From assembly GCF_019929185.1 (NCBI RefSeq), contig NZ_JAHZPC010000004.1, positions 1 to 64,000 on the forward strand: a DNA stretch of 64,000 nt. The letters are read 5' to 3'. Numbering within the stretch: the first letter of the stretch is position 1; each line of letters opens with the position of its first letter. Positions 61,042 through 64,000 of the stretch are shown here, piece after piece. The notes beneath the pieces were generated by a model. It did no database searches. It was not told where the DNA came from and was given only the letters and a program-made list of their open reading frames with translations. Source of the stretch: Streptococcus parasanguinis. Its GTDB lineage: Bacteria; Bacillota; Bacilli; Lactobacillales; Streptococcaceae. The translations under genes were made by a program, and so were the position numbers.

Positions 61042-62160
61042 ATGAAAAGAAAACAATGGGTGCAGTTAGGGTTAGTGGCTTCGAGTATGGTCATGTTAAC
61101 AGGATGTTACCAAAGATACCAGCGCCAGTCCAGTCCTAAAAAAGAGGTTGCAACGAGCCAGACAGCAGCTAAAAAACAAGCGAAAAAAGCAGATAACAAA
61201 CAATTATACCAGTCTGTTTTTTCAGACTACCAAAAGATTTTTGCCACTTCAAAAGATTTAGATGCTATTTCCAAATTGAATGATGCATTAGCCAAAGAAG
61301 ATCGGATGATCAATAGCTGGGTGATCGAGACCGTGATCAATCAGCCAGATGCCGTTCGCTATGCCTTTAAGGACTTAAATAACGATGGGGTAGATGAGAT
61401 GATCATCGCCAATCAGCAGACCGATGGAAGCTACTTTGTGACAGGAGTTTATTACCTCAAGGACCAAAAACCGACTCTGCTAGCTGAAGGTTTCGTAGCT
61501 GGACACGGTGGAGCGCGCAATGCGACGACCCTCTATCAGGGAGGAGAAGTCTTAGAAGTCAGCTGGATGTCAGGAACTGGCCGTGGGGTAGCTGTGCTTT
61601 CACGGATAGAAAAGACGCCTCAAGCTGCGACCAAAGTCCAGGAAGAAGAAGTCCAAGTACCTGGTTCAGATCTGAATAGCCTCTTTGGAAAATCGGATGA
61701 GAATAAACTGGATCTCAAGGCTTTTGACTGGCAAACTTTTGACAGCGCACCATCAGCGGGAAATAGCCAAAGCCAGGAGAAAACGCCTTGGAATGCTGAA
61801 AAATCAGCAAAATTAGCAGAATTTATGAAGACCTGGGGCGAAAAGATGGGGCAACCCAACTACCAAAAAGGCATTGCTGGCGGTGATGTAGGACCAGACA
61901 ACCTCTATACTCTAGGGGACAATAGCAAGATGGATGCTATTTATACAGATACTGGCCAAGGAAATGCAAAATACCGCATTGTAGAACGATATAGCAATTG
62001 GGACAAGTATCCAGATGTGCATAGTTATTTCTTTGCCATTACGGATACGGGGGAAGCCATCGTCTTTCATTCCCCAACGACCAATGGTGGAAAGATGTAC
62101 CTAAAACCAACAGACAACAAGGAACTTCAAGAAGAATTTACGCAACTGCTTCATCAATAA
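61042..62160 (+). CDS. DUF4767 domain lipoprotein
   Basis: A 372-aa lipoprotein; signal peptide MKRKQWVQLGLVASSMVML with lipobox LTGC. After a Lys/Gln-rich linker, a first domain (about 50-200) has a calcium-loop-like DLNNDGVDEMI within a beta-rich fold. The second domain (about 250-372, TPWNAEKSAKLAEFMKTWG...YTLGDNSKMDAIYTDTG) is DUF4767, found in surface proteins of Lactobacillales. The start at 61042 has AAAGGAGATC 3-9 nt upstream. Function unknown. Confidence 0.82.
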   Translation: MKRKQWVQLGLVASSMVMLTGCYQRYQRQSSPKKEVATSQTAAKKQAKKADNKQLYQSVFSDYQKIFATSKDLDAISKLNDALAKEDRMINSWVIETVINQPDAVRYAFKDLNNDGVDEMIIANQQTDGSYFVTGVYYLKDQKPTLLAEGFVAGHGGARNATTLYQGGEVLEVSWMSGTGRGVAVLSRIEKTPQAATKVQEEEVQVPGSDLNSLFGKSDENKLDLKAFDWQTFDSAPSAGNSQSQEKTPWNAEKSAKLAEFMKTWGEKMGQPNYQKGIAGGDVGPDNLYTLGDNSKMDAIYTDTGQGNAKYRIVERYSNWDKYPDVHSYFFAITDTGEAIVFHSPTTNGGKMYLKPTDNKELQEEFTQLLHQ

Positions 62161-62167
62161 AAAAAAG

Positions 62168-62200
62168 AAAAACCAGAAAACGACTGTTCTTCTGGTTTTG
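62168..62200 (+). terminator. Terminator after the DUF4767 gene
   Basis: AAAACCAGAA/TTCTGGTTTT stem, 11-nt loop, T-rich tail. Confidence 0.8.
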
Positions 62201-62372
62201 TTTATTTAATATATGAATAAAAATACAAAATAAACGATATTTTTTAGGATAGAAAATATGTTAAAAACTAGTGATAGTTAACAGTGTAATTGCATTTGGA
62301 AACGGAAAATATTTGACAAGTAAAGGAAAATCATTTAAAATATATTCATTCTTTATTTATAGGAGAAAAAAT

Positions 62373-62936
62373 ATGAAAAAACTTCTTACAGCCGGTGTGG
62401 CTCTCTTGTCAGTTGCAACCTTAGCAGCATGTTCTGGTAAAACTGCTTCAGACTCATCAAGCAAAGATGCAAAGGCTTCTTCTAGCAAAGTAGAAAAATC
62501 ATCTACTTCAAAAAGCAAATCAAGCAGTTCATCAAAAACATCAAAATCAGCAACCTCTTCTGTTGAAATTCCAGAAATTGTCTTGTTGACTGATGAAGAA
62601 ATTGATAATGCCAAAACACTTGGTGATATGAAAACCATTTATGGAAAAATGATTGACAACTACACAAAATATGTCAAAGAGATTGGGGATAAGATGCCCG
62701 AGTCTGGTAAAGATGCCTATAATCAGCAAGTAGCTCCTGGGATCCAATCTATGGAAACTGCAAGAAAAACATTTAACGATACACTTTCAGCTGCAGGTTC
62801 TGATGATACAGTTGTTCCTGAACAAGCTCGTAGTCAATTCGCACAACAATTGAAAAATGCTCGCGATATTGCCCAAAAAGCTCTTGAAGGTGCTTATCAA
62901 TCAATTGCACCATTGCTCTCTTCATCAGCCGAATAA
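62373..62936 (+). CDS. Hypothetical lipoprotein with Ser/Lys linker
   Basis: A 187-aa lipoprotein. The signal KKLLTAGVALLSVATLAAC ends in lipobox LAAC at Cys19. A 40-residue low-complexity Ser/Lys linker follows, then a helical domain (TDEEIDNAKTLGDMKTIYGKMIDNYTKYVKEIG) with no recognised family. AGGAGAAAAA lies 6 nt before the ATG; the longer frame upstream lacks a signal and is AT-rich leader. The 3' end is followed by the structured repeat. Confidence 0.78.
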   Translation: MKKLLTAGVALLSVATLAACSGKTASDSSSKDAKASSSKVEKSSTSKSKSSSSSKTSKSATSSVEIPEIVLLTDEEIDNAKTLGDMKTIYGKMIDNYTKYVKEIGDKMPESGKDAYNQQVAPGIQSMETARKTFNDTLSAAGSDDTVVPEQARSQFAQQLKNARDIAQKALEGAYQSIAPLLSSSAE

Positions 62937-62951
62937 TTCATAAATGAAAAT

Positions 62952-63132
62952 GAGAGTGGGACAGAAATCGGTAATTCGTTAGAATTCGATTTCGTCGTCC
63001 CACCTCTGCACAGTTGAGTAGGGCTGTAAAAGCTGATGAAATCAGCGTAGTAGAGCCCACTCAACCACTGCGTCTTGTTCGACAATCCAAAAACAATTAA
63101 GAGGTTAGGACTTTTGTCCTAGCCTGTTTTTT
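62952..63132 (+). repeat. ~180-bp structured repeat (copy 3, complete)
   Basis: It is nearly identical to the element at 30486 over its full length, with the same three hairpins. It starts 15 bp after the lipoprotein stop. Substitutions fall mostly at loop positions or in compensating pairs near the right-end stem (CCTAGCC/GGTTAGG side). Confidence 0.88.
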
Positions 63133-63139
63133 CGCTTTC

Positions 63140-63153
63140 TTACAAAAATGTAA
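63140..63153. promoter_or_regulatory. BceR-type binding site at the second ABC copy
   Basis: TTACA-AAAA-TGTAA, identical to the site at 38102, including the following AGAAATAAA. Confidence 0.85.
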
Positions 63154-63187
63154 GAAATAAAGGGGAAAATGTAAGGTTAGGTTATGG

Positions 63188-63213
63188 TGAAAGCGCTTCA
63201 GTTTTAGTACAAT
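63188..63213 (+). promoter_or_regulatory. Promoter of the second Bce copy with cre-like dyad
   Basis: TACAAT (63208-63213) is the likely -10. TGAAAGCGCTTCA (63188-63200), a perfect odd-centred dyad resembling a CcpA cre site, covers the -35 position. The first copy lacks it. Confidence 0.5.
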
Positions 63214-63264
63214 AGACTTGTAAAAATGGATTGAAGCTTTTATCGAGCTAGAAAGGAACGGACC

Positions 63265-64000
63265 ATGACCCTACTAGATGTTCAACATATCAAAAAAATC
63301 TACAAAACGCGCTTTCAAGGAACGCAAGTCGAAGCCTTAAAGGATATTCACTTCACTGTGGAAAAGGGTGAATACGTCGCCATCATGGGGGAATCAGGAT
63401 CCGGGAAATCGACCCTCCTCAATATCCTAGCCATGCTGGACCAGCCGACCGAAGGACGGGTCTACCTCAACGGTACCGATACTTCAACTATCAAGAACAA
63501 GGATGCCTCGAGCTTCCGTCGGGAAAAACTAGGCTTTGTCTTTCAAGACTTCAACCTGCTGGATACCTTGTCTGTCAAGGACAATATCCTCTTACCTTTG
63601 GTCCTTTCTCGCAGGCCCGTCAAGGAAATGATGAGTAAAGTCGATAGCGTGAGTCGGGAGTTGGGTATTCACCAGCTTCTTGAGAAATATCCTTACGAAA
63701 TATCTGGCGGGCAAAAACAACGGGTGGCTGTAGCGCGTGCCATCATCACCTCACCTGAAATTCTCCTTGCTGATGAGCCAACAGGGGCGCTGGATTCCAA
63801 GTCTTCGGCTGCGTTGCTCGATGTCTTTGAAGATATTAATACAATGGGCCAAACCATCCTCATGGTGACCCACTCAACTGCAGCGGCTGCTCGGGCCAAG
63901 CGCGTGCTCTTTATCAAAGACGGAATTCTCTACAACCAGATCTTCCGCGGGGAAAAAACAGAACGTCAGATGTTCCAAGAAATCTCGGATACCTTGACGG
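63265..64000 (+). CDS. Bce-type ABC transporter ATP-binding protein, second copy (cut by window end)
   Basis: The frame is open from ATG 63265 to the window end (245 codons). It is almost the same protein as that at 38349: MTLLDVQHIKKIYKTRFQG, Walker A GESGSGKS, SGGQKQRVAVARA, LADEPTGALD. Differences seen are Ser2 to Thr, Ser to Gly in the NSTDTS stretch, and Ser to Thr at INSMGQ. A permease gene is expected just beyond the window. No kinase or regulator precedes this copy, so the regulator at 36445 probably serves both. Confidence 0.93.
   Translation, partial: MTLLDVQHIKKIYKTRFQGTQVEALKDIHFTVEKGEYVAIMGESGSGKSTLLNILAMLDQPTEGRVYLNGTDTSTIKNKDASSFRREKLGFVFQDFNLLDTLSVKDNILLPLVLSRRPVKEMMSKVDSVSRELGIHQLLEKYPYEISGGQKQRVAVARAIITSPEILLADEPTGALDSKSSAALLDVFEDINTMGQTILMVTHSTAAAARAKRVLFIKDGILYNQIFRGEKTERQMFQEISDTLT

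Larger units (their letters stand above)
62937..63264. other. Gap holding the structured repeat and the second Bce promoter
   Basis: The 328-bp gap is explained by the repeat (62952-63132), the BceR-type box (63140-63153), the dyad (63188-63200) and the -10 (63208-63213). No gene is seen. Confidence 0.75.

Noticed and set aside
1..64000. CRISPR array, tRNA or rRNA genes
   Set aside because: No regularly spaced direct repeats and no tRNA cloverleaf or rRNA sequence were seen on either strand.

Overview
The window is a piece of a low-GC Gram-positive chromosome. Gene content points to an oral Streptococcus of the mitis/sanguinis group. Evidence includes ClpE under a CtsR box, the xseA-xseB-ispA-tlyA-argR-recN order, an AdcR-controlled adcAII-pht operon, BceRS-AB-like modules, and a malolactic mleR/mleS/mleP locus. 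The species cannot be fixed from the sequence alone.

Layout. 1-7090: clpE (minus strand), a YkuJ-like protein, folD, a HAD phosphatase, NAD(P)H-hydrate dehydratase and a GH32 sucrose-6-phosphate hydrolase. 7089-11064: the malolactic locus, with transporter and enzyme on the minus strand and the LysR regulator divergent. 11217-18577: a housekeeping run of exonuclease VII, prenyl synthase, TlyA, ArgR, RecN, a phosphoesterase, DegV and HU. 18681-25145: small membrane proteins, a PerR/Fur-type repressor and a tandemly duplicated three-gene cassette of unknown membrane proteins. 25332-30483: gpmA, metG, an HTH/DUF2975 pair and a DUF6287 protein. 30486-35041: a structured repeat, three AdcR-like boxes, the zinc lipoprotein AdcAII and a five-triad Pht protein. 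35091-41093: an alpha/beta hydrolase, then a complete Bce-type two-component system and ABC transporter. 41117-43121: a strongly structured intergenic element, two divergent SemiSWEET genes and a YbgA-like/TIGR02328 pair.

43239-53055 is an AT-rich island that looks like a mobile defence locus. It encodes a half-size adenine methyltransferase carrying the SAM-binding motifs. Next comes a 1456-residue protein joining a HEPN/DUF4145-like region, an SF2 helicase and a methyltransferase whose SAM motifs are degenerate but whose NPPY motif is intact. A NACHT NTPase, two unknown proteins and a HigA-like antitoxin without a toxin follow. Directly after lies an Rpn nuclease gene with a strong internal ribosome binding site and a second, free-standing copy of its C-terminal module. 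This 43-54 kb region is the best candidate for a new system.

54471-64000: a hydroxyisocaproate-type dehydrogenase, an FMN reductase, a VIT transporter, an MFS efflux pump behind a perfect palindrome, an orphan EIIC with an overlapping DUF915 hydrolase, and two lipoproteins. The window ends inside a second, nearly identical copy of the Bce-type ATPase with the same regulator box.

Structured repeats of about 180 bp sit just 3' of clpE, the DUF6287 gene and the last lipoprotein, each time in the orientation of the gene. A partial copy lies after the dehydrogenase. No tRNA, rRNA, CRISPR array or insertion sequence was seen.
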